A stretch of 64,000 nt of DNA from Mytilisepta virgata (Eukaryota; Mollusca; Bivalvia; Mytilida; Mytilidae): positions 39,448,150 to 39,512,149 of the forward strand of contig CM051514.1 in assembly GCA_028015205.1 (NCBI GenBank). Reading direction: 5' to 3'. Shown one piece after another: positions 23,786-34,426 of this stretch (positions are counted from its first letter, which is position 1; every line of letters starts with the position of its first letter). A program made the position numbers and the translations under genes. Below the pieces are notes generated by a model. The model worked only from the letters and a program-made list of their open reading frames with translations. It had not been told where the DNA came from and ran no database searches.

Positions 23786-26700
23786 CTGCAAGATAAGAGA
23801 AGATATCTGGAATTAAGGACCATTGCATTTTTATTAACTAGAGGCTCTCAAGAGCCTGTATCGCTCACCTGGATGTACCTTTTCACCTTGAACAGAACTA
23901 AAAATTTAAATGTAGCAGTCAATTTGGCTGGTTTTTCTACAGGGTTCTATGTTAAAACTAAGTTTGACCCTTTGGGTCAGGTGAGCTAAAAATGTATCAA
24001 ATTACGAAATTACCAAAAAAAAAAAAATTTTGCCAATACTTGAAAATACTTCTGTTGAAATTTCTTTGATGTAAAGCATTTTACTAAATGGACAGTATTG
24101 GAATTCAAAGTTGTGATAATAATTTTGAAAACATAAGAAGCATTATTCATTAAGTTATGTCAAAAATTAAAAAACACAAAGATAATCAAAAACATTGAAA
24201 ACAATACAGCCAAGACATGCACAAACAACATACCTAGGTTAATTTTGCTTAAAACTGTACTTTTATTAATCAGGCAAATTTATCAAATAAAAATTCAAAA
24301 CAAGAAGAGAGCTGCCAAACTTACAGTCAACCTTCATCACTGTTTAAAGGCACCTGCCTACCTACCCAACCACCCACCACACATTGCCAAACTTATAACC
24401 AGTTATTTGTTTTAGTCAAACAAGTGTTTTAGAATTGTGTCCAAGCTAAAGGAATGACTACCGTATTTTACGGTGTTTAGGTCGATATTTTTTTCCCAGA
24501 AAATTGTTTGGTCGACCTATACGGCGTTTCGACCTATCTGTGTCCAAAATCGAAAATTGTCTTGGGGAAAAATACCCACCGGCAAGAAAAATAGTCACAG
24601 AATTTGATTTGTTTTTTGTAGAGCTTGCTGGCAAAGATTTTTGGAGCAATGGTACTGCTGGGATGGCTGCCGTTTATATTAACAATGTAATTAAGTCAAA
24701 TAAAATATATTTAACATGAATTTGTGTTGTTTATTTTTACGATTTTGTCAAGGAGGAACTGCATCATGTAACAATAAAAAAAAAAATATTCGGGACAACT
24801 ATGAATAAAATACGTTTTTTATTGGGATGGAAACATAATTTATGCATTTTTTTTTATAAATAAATGTAGTTTCAGAAATGTGAGAATAATAATATTTTTA
24901 ATCACTAAAGACAACTGTTCATTGAATACCCAATGAAATCTGTAATATCATCGATTGTCAGTGTATACCCAGTGTAAATAAAGAACAATAACTCTTATTC
25001 ACACCTGCGCAATGATTCACCGGTTTGAAAAAACATGGCGAGTAAACACATGTCAATCGAGTGGAAAGTCAAATTTTACATTTGTTGTCAAGGTTTTTTA
25101 TTTCAGAAACTTATTGTTTGTCTAAAAAAATGGATACAGAGTTACTGAGCTAATACTTACCCATACTTACCGATGTTTTTCTGTGTCTAGAAGTCGTTCA
25201 TCTCCGATCGACCTATACGACGCCTCGACCTATCCGATACTGAATCCCAACTTTTACCCCAAAAAGAGCAATTCGACCTATACGGCCTATCGACCTAAAC
25301 ACCGTAAAATACGGTACCAGTTGATGATACACCCAAAGTTGTATTCTGTACTTACAAGTGAAGCTCTGAGATTTGAACATGATCTTGCTAAAGTTCTGAG
25401 TGTTGAGCAAGCTTCTGGTGACAATGGTTTCTCCAAACACACTAACAAGGAATAAAACCATGATCCCTGAAATATCAATATGATTAAATGCTTGAAATGT
25501 ATCATTACTCAAATGAGAATATTATTACGTTATAATACATCATGCATGAAAGAACAATGGCTGACATCAGTGGAATTCAACAATGTAATGTAAAGATAAA
25601 GGTTTGAATCTGATAAAGACCAAATTAGAGTGAAATAAAGGGTTAATATGAAACAGAGATGATAGATCATTTCCATATCAGATTTTTGGAACTAGAATTA
25701 TATTTTTTTCAATTATAATTACCTGTTTTTCAGAAAATCCTGTAGCTTCAAACCAGTTAATGTGATATTCCAGAACTTTTGTAACAGCAGACTGGAAAAT
25801 AAGATTCAAGTTATGTTAATAGATATAACTGTCCTTTGCAAAATAAATATATCCATTTATTTCATAAACAATGCTATAACAAACAAAAAGATTGTTTTTC
25901 TACCACATCCATGTAGAAAACGTGTGAAAACGCAAGCAAATCTTTATCAGTCTGATAATAGAAAGATGATAAACTTTAAATGCCAAAGCTCCCTCTTACT
26001 TTTTAAAAAAAAAGAGGGATTCTATGAACTCGAAGAAATATCATTACAATGTACTTAAAACAAATACATAAATATCTGCAGGGAAAACCAAAAACATCTA
26101 GACAAGTACAATTTTCTTAAGGTATCCGGACCATAAATGACCACGTGATTATTTAAAAGTTCCAAGATGTCCGATACAATGCAATTAAAATGACTTCGGT
26201 AATTATTGGCAAACTATCGGAAATGCCAATATAACTAACTTATTTTTACAGACTCTGCATATAAGCAACAAAGTGTGTTTCAACTTGAGAAAAATATATA
26301 TACAAAATTCCAGCTTTAAACTGTTTGGTTCAGCCATTCACGGTCAAAAAGAGGTACAATTTCCAATCATTATCTATTATGGTCCGGATACCTTAAAGCC
26401 AAAGCTCCCTCTGACTTTGTTTTTTTAAAAAAAAGGGATTCTACGAACGCAAAGAAATAACATTACAATGTACTTAAAACAAATACATAAATGTCTGCAG
26501 GGAAAACCAAAAACATCTAGACAAGTACAATTTTCATAAAATGTAAAACCAAGGGCCATAATTCTGTCATCAGTTAGTCAACTAATACTGCAAATTTGGA
26601 AATTAATGTTATGTTGTTAATGTACAAAAAATGTGGAAAAGTAATGATCTCAATAATTAAGCCTAGCAGTTTAATTTTTGCTGATACCGGTAATACATTT

Positions 26701-29700
26701 GTTCTATTTCAACATGTACAGCTATTGCAATAGTTAATATTTGCACTTTTGTCAGATGTTGAAGTTTGCAATTATAAGTGAATAGAATAATGCCCTAATT
26801 TACACTACAAAAATAAAACGAAACCTTGGTCTTTGGATTCAGTTCGAAAGTAAGCCCTAATGGCTTGTACTAAAGACACATCATCATAGAATTTTCTCCT
26901 TTCGTAATAATATATATAAACGTATACAGATTCTCGAAATTGAAATTTCAGTCTAAATTTTTTCTTACGTAATCATAGTCAATTTGTCTCGAAATTTGAT
27001 TAGTTGAAATTCTGGGTGTGTCAAGGTGATACATATGACCCCAGAAAATATAATTAGTGCAAAATAAATTTGTTAAGTCGAAATAATTAATCATCTATAC
27101 AGGTGAACCAAATATACATAACTTTCAATCATTAACATGGGAATTGATACTGGAAATGTTATTTTATATGAATTTTGTTTTGATAGGAATCTTGTTAGAC
27201 TGAAATGTTTTTTTAAACATTCATTATTAGGTTGTTACAATTAAACCATATTGTGGATTTTGTTATAAAAATAAATTTTACATCAATAAAATGATAATAC
27301 GTAAACGTCCTATTTATTGCCACTATGGTCTTTATAAAATTCGGATTATGTTAATGAGGTGTCACTTGCCAAAAAGAATTTATAAAATCAATATGGATTA
27401 TTAATTTGAAGAAACAAATTCCAATAACAAATCAATAAGCTTTATATTCAGACAATCATCATTAATCAAAATAATTTGATTCTGCAATCAAATAACCCAA
27501 TCTGATAATGGCTTGTTCGCTATTGTAATTTTGGTGAAGATTAACAATTATGATTTCACATTTCGAGCAAGTTTGAATAAGTTTTGATAAGCAAGTGTAT
27601 AAATTGGCTCTGCAAGACTGGCGATTATGCATTTTCACAATAATAAGTGATCAACCTTCTGCATATGGATTTGGTGACGAAACTGGGCCTGGAATCTGAA
27701 GGTCATTTAACTCAAGGATTTCCAGCACCATTTCAGTCAAACTTTGGGTATCTCGAACCAAGTCCTATGTTCCCTTGCACTTTGACATAATGAGAATTAA
27801 CTGTATTTTATCATAAAACATGTTTATACAAATATCAGCTGAATACTAAATGGTAGCAAAAGACAACAGATGTATTTCTGGATAGTAGGATGACAAAATA
27901 AATGATACAGGTAAACTGAAATGTCTTGGTGGATTACATTACATACTTGATCCATTGCCATCATTATACTAAGTAAGGGTTGTGTCCCCTTTTGTTCTGA
28001 TCCATTATCCACCTCTCCCTCTGTTAACTCATGAGGCCTCACCCCAGGGGGTTCTAAGCGTCCAAAACATAACCTACACCATCCTTCTACATCATTGGCT
28101 AATGGCTGAAAATGTGAAATAATTATTAATACACATGTATTGATCTGTGAGTCTATTTGTATAATTCGCCAGTGTTTAATGTGTAATAACTCAATTTCAA
28201 TAAGCATTAGCAAGTTCCAAGAATTTTTAAAATATGTAAAATATCATAAAACATTCCAACTTAACATTTATTACTTCCGCCTATTTCAAGCTATAATGGG
28301 AATGCCTCTGTTGTAAAATGGGACATATGCTATTAATACAAAGATTCTGCCGAATACATTTGCAAAACTATGTACAATATCAATGTTGGTAAAACCTGTT
28401 AGCAATATTTTAACATAATCACTTGTGGGTCAATTCTTTTTAATGCTACTCTCAAATATGTGTTCTGATATTTACTAACATTTACACCACAAAATCTAAG
28501 ATAAATGAATCATTTGTAACAAAATATTTTTTACAGCTCTATCCAAGACATACCACTTTTTCTGACTTTAGTTTTTTGTTCCTTTTTCTCAATGCTTTTT
28601 GTCGAGCATAATTCTGAAAAAAAATATAAATACAATCAAATTTTGTTGATTTAAAACCAAAACATTTTTTTTCATACTGCAGCCCCATTCAAATACAGCA
28701 ATTTATTATCTTATAAGAGTTGAAGACAATGTTTACCCAGTGTTAACCCATGCAGAAAATGCTTTTCTTCCATTTTTGGGCATTATGACAGCCAGGTGCA
28801 CATTACCGTGTCTGTCGTGGGTAGTTTGACCAATCAAAATTCTTTTGTCATACCTTTTGACCAATCATTCATAACATTATTTAACTTCTTCGACTGTGCT
28901 CAACGAATTTAACTAGGTACAGGAAACCTAAAAATCGAGCCTTACAGAAGAAATAGGTAGTTATACTTTAAAAGTGAACTTCTGGAAAATGTTCGACTGC
29001 ATTTTTACTATTCAGCAAGGATTTTCCAGTCTTCACTTTGAACTCGTGTAAGAACCTACTAGTCTTACATCATATGACATAAAATGTCAGATGACAGTGT
29101 ATTTCATAAATGCCATAATGTCTAAATGTCAACAAAACAACAACTTTCACACATCTGAAAAAAATTTCAAAATAAAATTGCTTATAAATTGAAAATTACA
29201 AGTGATTTCCATTTAATGTATTATTTTCCAATTATCATGAATGTTTTTTTCTGATCCTTCACTATGCAGAACAAGCTTTTCTGTTATGGTGGCCCTTCTC
29301 ATTTCTGACCCGTTTCTTTGAATTCTTTCAGTATTCAATATGAAATTAAATTTACCGTATACAGAAAAATTTAGGATAAGGGATTTCCTCCCTCCTGATC
29401 ACTTTTTTTTATTACCAGACAGAAAAAAATATAACTCCTTAGGTGGAATTCCCCTATTAAATATCTCTGTATAGTTATAGACTGAATAAAATACATTTAT
29501 GCCAAAATACATATTCTTTCTGTGGTTCTTTTAATTTTTCCTTTAAATAAATCAAAACACACACAAACATGTATATAATCTTTTTTGAATATACATAACT
29601 GGAACAGAATGTTGAAGCAATAAGACATTCAATAAATCCTAGAATAGTAAAATCCAAAGCCAAAGCAAAAACATACATTAAAGACAATGAAAGGACTAAA

Positions 29701-32700
29701 AAACACAAATCAAACCAAATATACTCAAAACAAGACTGTTAAAAAAGTAAAATACTTGCAATGTGAACTCCTACGAAAACAAGACCAAAACCGGGTCTGC
29801 GCAGGTCTGGACCTGCATCGCAGAAGGCAATTCATTGATCGGCAAACAGGATGTGGCTGCATGACAGATCCAAAAATTGCTTACACCCTACAACTCAACA
29901 TTATCAAGCTGCAGGCGAAATATACAATCATTATACCCCCCGCAAACAAAGTTTGGGGGGGTATATAGGAATCACCTTGTCCGTCCGTCTGTCCGTCTGT
30001 CCATATATCTTGTAAGCGCAACTCCTCCTAGACCGCTCAATGGATTTCAACGAAACTTTACAGAAAGGAAGTACATCATCCAGAGATGTCCATGAAGAAA
30101 AATCTTTGCTTTCAGATATCACACAAGGGAGATAATTGGACTTCTATTTTTTTTGGCTTATACATTACATATGAACCTCGTAAGCGCAACTCCTCCTAGA
30201 CCGCTCAATGGATTTCAACGAAACTTTACAGAAAGGAAGTACATCATCCAGAGATGTGCATGAAGAAAAATCTTTGCTTTCCGATATCACACAAGGGAGA
30301 TAATTGGACTTCTATTTTTTTTGGCTTATATATTATATATGAACCTAGTAAGCGCAACTCCTCCTAGACCGCTCAATGGATTTCAACGAAACTTTACAGA
30401 AAGGAAGTACATCATCCAAAGATGTGCATGAAGAAAAATCTTTGCTTTCCGATATCACACAAGGGAGATAATTGGACTTCAAAACGGGGGGTATCCTTTG
30501 TGAGCCTTGCTCACAGTACATCTAGTTCCCTTTTGTAGAAGCCAAGAAAATTTTCACAAAAATTTTTCTACTGTTTTAAGTAGTGTTGAATTTTAAACTA
30601 TTGGCAAACAGAATTTGGCTGATCGACAGATCCAACAATATCTTAAATCCTACAAATCAACATTATCAAACTGCAGACAAAATATAAAATCATTCCCTTT
30701 TGTAGAAGCCAAGAAAACTTTCACGAAAATTTTCTAGTGTTTTGAGTATTGTTGAATTTTTAACTATTGGCAAACAGAAAGTGACCCCTAGACAGATCCA
30801 ATAATTGCTTATACACTACAACTCAACATTGAAGCTGCAGACAAAATATATATTACCATTCCCATCTTTTAAACTTTGACAAAGTTTCATACCCAAGGTC
30901 TTTTTGACAGACAGAGTCAAGCAGTTACTAGACCTGCTTTCGACATTGGCGACGCAAGTAAAATTGGAGTGGTATCAATGCTCCGTAAGGGTAAGAATGT
31001 CCTGCCACAATATTGAAACTCATCACATTGCAAGTGGGAACAAATCTGCTGACCAGAAGAACAATCACAACAAAACATATAATCATATAGTTCTTTATTT
31101 TTCTATTTATGCCAAGCCCACAAATGTGGGTGGGGCATATAGAGTTACCCTTTTCTGTCCGTACGTCCAAACGATGTCGTTAAGTTTTGTGTTTATGTTC
31201 ATTTCTTTGTAATTAAGCAGTGTTTCTTTGGTAAGCATAGTGTATCAATGAAACTTCATCAGTGGATTTGCATTGGGTAGTACTGAGCAATCATACAATA
31301 ATTGGGTCATTATGACCTACATTTTATGCTTGAACGACTGTGGTTAAGTTTTGCATTTATGTTCATTTCTTTGGAACTAAGCATAGTGTATCAATGAAAC
31401 TTCATCAGTGGATGTGCCTTGGTTAGTACTGAGCAGTCATACAATAATTGGGTAATTATGACCTAAATTTCACGCTTAAGTGACTCTGGTTAAGTTTAGC
31501 ATTTGGGTTGATTTCTTAGGGTGGGGCATCTGTGTATTACAGTCACAATTTCTAGTTTTACCTGTCTCACTTCTGCAAAATCAGCAATCTGTTTTTTCTG
31601 CCATGTAAGGTCTGGAGCAAAGCCTTTTGGTGCTGGATGACACCCTCTTGTAACCTTAAATATCATTAAGTGAATAAATTATATGTATATGTGAAAATCG
31701 GTACTAACTTAATCACCTCTATATGTCATGAAGATCATATGATAACCTCTTTACGTTTAAAAAAATTAAAAACAGATGTTTGAATTTGATTTTTTCATGC
31801 AATATGGCTGCGTTAAAAGCTATACAAGGACTTTCCAGCGGAGGCCACTCCCATAGTACCTGGATAAAAGCACCAAACTTTAAGAGGCAAAGAATTAAAG
31901 TATTAAAGGGACCCAAAAATTGACTTATCGAAGTGAAATATAGAGCAAATAAGAATGAATGTGGATACCGGTATGTAAAGAATTATGATGAAAGTGACGG
32001 AAAAAAAAGTATGCGTGCAAAAGATTTCCCCCCAAAAAGATAGCAAAGTTCTTAGATTGGTTTTTTTTTCACAAACAGGACAATTTTGTGTTTTTACAAA
32101 GCCCTGTTGCTGTTCTGATATTATATATCAAGTGACTAGAAATAAAAAGTTATTGTTTTGTTATCTGCTGGTGTACAGATTGACCACGATCCCCATGGAT
32201 TTTATAAATCTGCTGGTGTATTTTCAGTAAACTTTTTCAACAAAGAATCCAACTAATGTTTAACAAAAATGTTAGCCTTGGTGTTCAAAATAGGGTAAAA
32301 CCAATAAACTCTTCAGACATATTATTTTTTTTTATTTCAGCAAATATCAGGACTTTTTATTAAAATAGTTTGAGACAAAAAGGTTTAATTGTGGTAACAT
32401 ACTATACACAATCTGTGTAACTGTTATGACTTTTCATACTTACATGTCGTACATGGACTGTTTGTTTACTTGTGAACACACTGGTATCTATATCTGCCAC
32501 AACAATTTTTGGACAGTCGTGTGCCTCTTTCCTACAACAAGAGTCTTTTATTTTCTACACTAAATTGTCTAATTAAATTATTACCACCCCTGATTTCGCA
32601 CTAAGGATATCAGGTCTTATTAATATGTTACAATAAGCCTGAATTGTGTTGTTTACGGCTGTAATTCACCCACATTCCAATTAATAAACATCAGAAAGTC

Positions 32701-33484
32701 AGGACAGCCAAATGTGTGCTTTGGGTAACCAGTTAAAACTCCAACACTTTTCAGTGTCTGCACCAATTCTGACCTTTCTGTATATATTCACGTCATGTTC
32801 ATTTTTAATGGTATGTACGTGTGATGTTTATTGACAAATCAGTCATAGATGAACTTTCCTATGGTTCATATTTTGATTAATAATAGTGTCTTTTCTTAAC
32901 TGAGCCTGGCTGAGGTTAAATTGACCAATTATGAAAGTGACAGATTTTTTTGCAGTTGCCCATTAGAACTGTAACAGGCCTTCTCTCGAGTCTCGTTTAT
33001 AGAAGTTGTAGAACGGCAACAGGTTTATAACCACTCCCCATTAGCTGCGCTAGTGGAGGACTCCTTTACTGGCTTTAACTCAGTTGGTAGAGTGGTGGAA
33101 TTATGTACCAAAGGTTCCAGGATCGATCCCTGGTTGGTGCAGTAGGTAATTTTTCGTGACAACTCAAATTGTCTCAATGCTCTATTGTTACACAATACTG
33201 CCATTACTGTCATGGACAGTTTATTATTATATAGAGGTACTCTTAAAACAGGCTTGACTGTATTTCATATGTACTTTTGTTGGTTTGGTTTGGTTTATGA
33301 GTTAAAGAAAACAGGAGCATACTACTATATTGGTAAATATCTTTTGTGACTACCTAACTCGACGAAGATATTCATTTCCTGTTGTGGGTGGAATATCCAG
33401 ATCAAAATCATCCATCCCCCCATCGTCCACTATTAACGCAGTTTCCTGTAATCTGTTATCATCAGAGTCATCGCTGCCATTCAT
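23693..33484 (-). CDS. GEMIN2: GEMIN2 (SIP1) homologue, complete eight-exon coding sequence
   Basis: GEMIN2 is a core member of the SMN complex; it binds SMN and clamps the Sm pentamer during spliceosomal snRNP assembly. Exons (5' to 3'): 33484-33354, 32531-32444, 31654-31562, 28613-28554, 28105-27947, 25791-25723, 25466-25356, 23785-23693. The lengths sum to 804 nt (268 codons with stop, 267 residues; human is about 280). All introns are GT/AG and in phase. Diagnostic blocks: an acidic N-terminus then [16 protein letters not shown] (Sm/SMN-interacting region), [17 protein letters not shown] then LTW and [48 protein letters not shown] and [15 protein letters not shown] at the C-terminus. Start chosen at the first ATG of the open exon, giving the usual acidic N-terminus. 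Its introns are packed with transposons. Confidence 0.96.
23838..23992 (-). mobile_element. Helitron-like element family a, 155-bp internally deleted copy
   Basis: Only the two ends remain: CTAG plus the GGCTCTCAAGAGCC stem (23838-23856) and GACCCTTTGGGTCAGGTGAGC then TAAAAA (23967-23992). The 5' palindrome is truncated to one arm and part of the loop. In GEMIN2 intron 7, 53 bp upstream of exon 8. Confidence 0.75.
24461..25314. mobile_element. 854-bp element with 27-bp perfect inverted ends, TA duplication
   Basis: CCGTATTTTACGGTGTTTAG... at the left is matched exactly by its reverse complement at the right, and both sides are flanked by TA (24459-24460, 25315-25316), as for Tc1/mariner-type integration. 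Inner subterminal blocks (TCGACCTATACGGC) also repeat. No transposase reading frame. In GEMIN2 intron 7, about 40 bp from exon 7. Confidence 0.8.
25356..25466 (-). CDS. GEMIN2: GEMIN2 exon 7
   Basis: Acceptor ATTTCAG, donor CTT|GTAAGT, 37 codons. Encodes [19 protein letters not shown] and [12 protein letters not shown], close to WLYALLACLEKPLLPEAHS in human. Confidence 0.94.
25723..25791 (-). CDS. GEMIN2: GEMIN2 exon 6
   Basis: Acceptor TTTCCAG, donor CAG|GTAATT, 23 codons. Encodes [13 protein letters not shown] then TGFSEKQ, matching VTSVLEYLSNWFG in vertebrates. Confidence 0.93.
25979..26116. repeat. Local duplication, copy 1
   Basis: About 138 bp repeated at 26398-26536 in the same orientation (for example CCAAAGCTCCCTCT, ATTACAATGTACTTAAAAC, CTGCAGGGAAAACC, CATCTAGACAAGTACAATTTTC). 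The two copies are separated by the TTAA MITE. Confidence 0.8.
26121..26392. mobile_element. MITE with TTAA target duplication and near-perfect ends
   Basis: TTAA|GGTATCCGGACCATAA on the left and TTATGGTCCGGATACC|TTAA on the right: 16-bp perfect inverted repeats flanked by TTAA, piggyBac-type target. 272 bp, non-coding, in GEMIN2 intron 5. Confidence 0.8.
26398..26536. repeat. Local duplication, copy 2
   Basis: Partner of 25979-26116. At its right end the sequence reads TTTTCATAAAATG where copy 1 reads TTTTCTTAA then the MITE, so copy 2 carries no insertion at the matching point. Confidence 0.75.
27947..28105 (-). CDS. GEMIN2: GEMIN2 exon 5
   Basis: Acceptor TTTTCAG, donor CAA|GTATGT, 53 codons. 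Contains EGWCRLCFG and [12 protein letters not shown], which match GWKKFCLG and PPLLSIVSRMNQ of human GEMIN2. An acidic loop lies between them. Confidence 0.94.
28554..28613 (-). CDS. GEMIN2: GEMIN2 exon 4 (basic linker)
   Basis: Acceptor TTTTTTTCAG, donor GTG|GTATGT, 20 codons. Encodes a very Lys/Arg-rich helix-like stretch beginning [14 protein letters not shown], equivalent to the NVNKHR linker of vertebrate GEMIN2. Confidence 0.88.
29470..29800. other. GEMIN2 intron 3, AT-rich, no separate gene
   Basis: Part of the large intron between exons 4 and 3. Open frames here look like chance. It leads into the tandem repeat at 29800. Confidence 0.35.
29800..30890. repeat. Tandem repeat, about 165-bp units, hosting a Helitron-like insertion
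   Basis: Units keyed by TTGG(or TCGG)CAAACAG near 29840, 30601 and 30768; once the 595-bp insertion is subtracted the spacing is about 166 bp. Each unit has CAACATTATCAA(A/G)CTGCAG and CCCTTTTGTAGAAGCCAAG blocks. It serves as an internal reference for the insertion site at 29931-30525. Confidence 0.75.
29931..30525 (+). mobile_element. Helitron-like element family b, recent copy with three 168-bp units
   Basis: 5' TTATACCCCCCGC with a palindrome around AAACAAAGTTTGG (29932-29965), then CCGTCCGTCTGTCCGTCTG, then three near-identical 168-bp units starting GCGCAACTCC at 30016, 30184 and 30352. 3' end: TGTGAGC-CTT-GCTCACA stem-loop, GTACAT, CTAG (30522-30525), next host TT. The high identity of the units suggests recent activity or homogenisation. 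Confidence 0.85.
31106..31555 (+). mobile_element. Helitron-like element family c in GEMIN2 intron 3
   Basis: 5' A|TTTATGCC with a palindrome around CCCACAAATGTGGG, CTGTCCGTACGTCC, then about 150-bp repeated units (TGTATCAATGAAACTTCATC at 31241 and 31388), 3' TGTG...CACA stem then CTAG (31552-31555) next to host TTTTAC. The 3' end is 6 bp from GEMIN2 exon 3. Confidence 0.75.
31562..31654 (-). CDS. GEMIN2: GEMIN2 exon 3
   Basis: Acceptor TTTAAG, donor CAG|GTAAAA. Encodes [18 protein letters not shown] and ends AEVRQ. A Helitron-like element begins only 7 bases into the following intron (see 31106-31555), so donor bases after +6 come from the transposon. Confidence 0.92.
32444..32531 (-). CDS. 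GEMIN2: GEMIN2 exon 2
   Basis: Acceptor TTGTAG, donor CAT|GTAAGT. Encodes [15 protein letters not shown] and SKQTVHVRH, aligning with the EAAQCPDVVVAQID block of vertebrate GEMIN2. Confidence 0.92.
33063..33142 (+). repeat. tRNA-like sequence (A and B boxes), SINE head or tRNA pseudogene
   Basis: TAACTCAGTTGGTAGAGT forms a D-arm (ACTC/GAGT), and CCAGG-ATCGATC-CCTGG forms a T-arm with a B box. The acceptor stem does not pair and the anticodon stem is poor, so it is not a functional tRNA gene. In GEMIN2 intron 1, opposite strand. Confidence 0.6.
33354..33484 (-). CDS. GEMIN2: GEMIN2 exon 1 (start codon)
   Basis: ATG at 33484-33482; encodes an Asp-rich N-terminus followed by [12 protein letters not shown], as in other GEMIN2 proteins (PPRTPQEYLRRV in human). 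Donor AG|GTAGTC. A second ATG in another frame (33480) was not used because it does not reach the conserved block. Confidence 0.93.
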
Positions 33485-33734
33485 TTTTATTGTATATCAA
33501 GTTCAACCCACGTTTTCTGCAACGGAGATATACGTAGACTGGGGAGCGAAACGTGGCTATATGGCTATATATAAACTAACATTTAAACAAAGGCTGTGAT
33601 GACGGCACGGAGTCGATGAAGAAACGGGAGATTTTTCGCCCATTTGATCTTATGACTACATGTCAAATAAAAACTTCAAGGGAGAGTTTTCTTTGTGAAT
33701 TTTTAATTAAATCAATGATCTGTGAACACCTTTC
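33485..33734. promoter_or_regulatory. GEMIN2 upstream region
   Basis: About 250 bp between the GEMIN2 start codon and the next transposon, so core promoter and 5' UTR should lie here or within the transposon end. It is richer in CpG than its surroundings (CGCTGCC, AACGGAGATATACG, GGGAGCGAAACGTGG, GACGGCACGGAGTCG). No defined promoter element recognised. Confidence 0.4.
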
Positions 33735-34426
33735 AATAAAGGGCTTCGTTAAGCGCAGCATGATACAACCGCAACATGGACGGTTTTTTTGCACCTTTAA
33801 CGCCCTGTATCTCAAGAATGTAATAGACAGTAAAAATGTGTTGACATATTACTGAAAGTACTCATCAAGATAAATTAAAATAAAAATATCTCCATTGAAA
33901 TTGGACGAAAAATAAAAATTTCATCTTTCCTCCCGATTGCTAACTTTGACTCCTTGTATCTCAAAGTCAATAAAAGATGGAAAATATTGATGACACACTA
34001 ATGACAGCATTCACCAAGATGAATTAAAAGAAACAATACCTATTAAAATTGGATGAAAATTAAAACTTTTAGGCATCCTGCAAAATTGCTAATTTTGGTC
34101 CTTTTAATCCCTTTTATCTCTGCAACGACAAAAGTGACACAGAAATACCTTGGTAACTTTTATTTTATTTCTTATGGACAACCATTTTTTAAACCCTAAA
34201 TGGCCCCGGAAAACAAACGAGAGAGCCAGATTTCCCAAAATCAACCCCAGTCTGTATTTCATATGGGGAACCTCTGTGGTAAAATATTATAAGGATATGT
34301 TCAGTAGAACAAAACTGAATGAGCCGAAACCTGTCTACGTACGCCGACGCCGACGTACGACGACGCTGACGATGACGACAGGCTCATACCATAATACGAC
34401 CACAAATAATTGCGGTCGTATAAAAA
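33735..34426 (-). mobile_element. Helitron-like element family d, copy 1
   Basis: - strand: A|TTTTTATACGACC and palindrome (34394-34421); an ACGACGACG-type stretch with ACGTACG at 34336-34380; core units of about 150 bp with TGTATCTCAA(A/G)(G/A)(T/A) near 33808 and 33956. 3' end is a GCTGCGC...GAAGC stem at 33744-33760. Immediately upstream of GEMIN2. Confidence 0.6.

Noticed and set aside
14216..23992. CRISPR-like regularly spaced repeats
   Set aside because: Units are about 170 bp, adjacent rather than spacer-separated, diverged, and in a eukaryotic genome; they are transposon cores.
33063..33142. Functional tRNA gene
   Set aside because: D- and T-arms pair, but acceptor ends do not and the anticodon stem is poor; more likely a SINE head or tRNA pseudogene.
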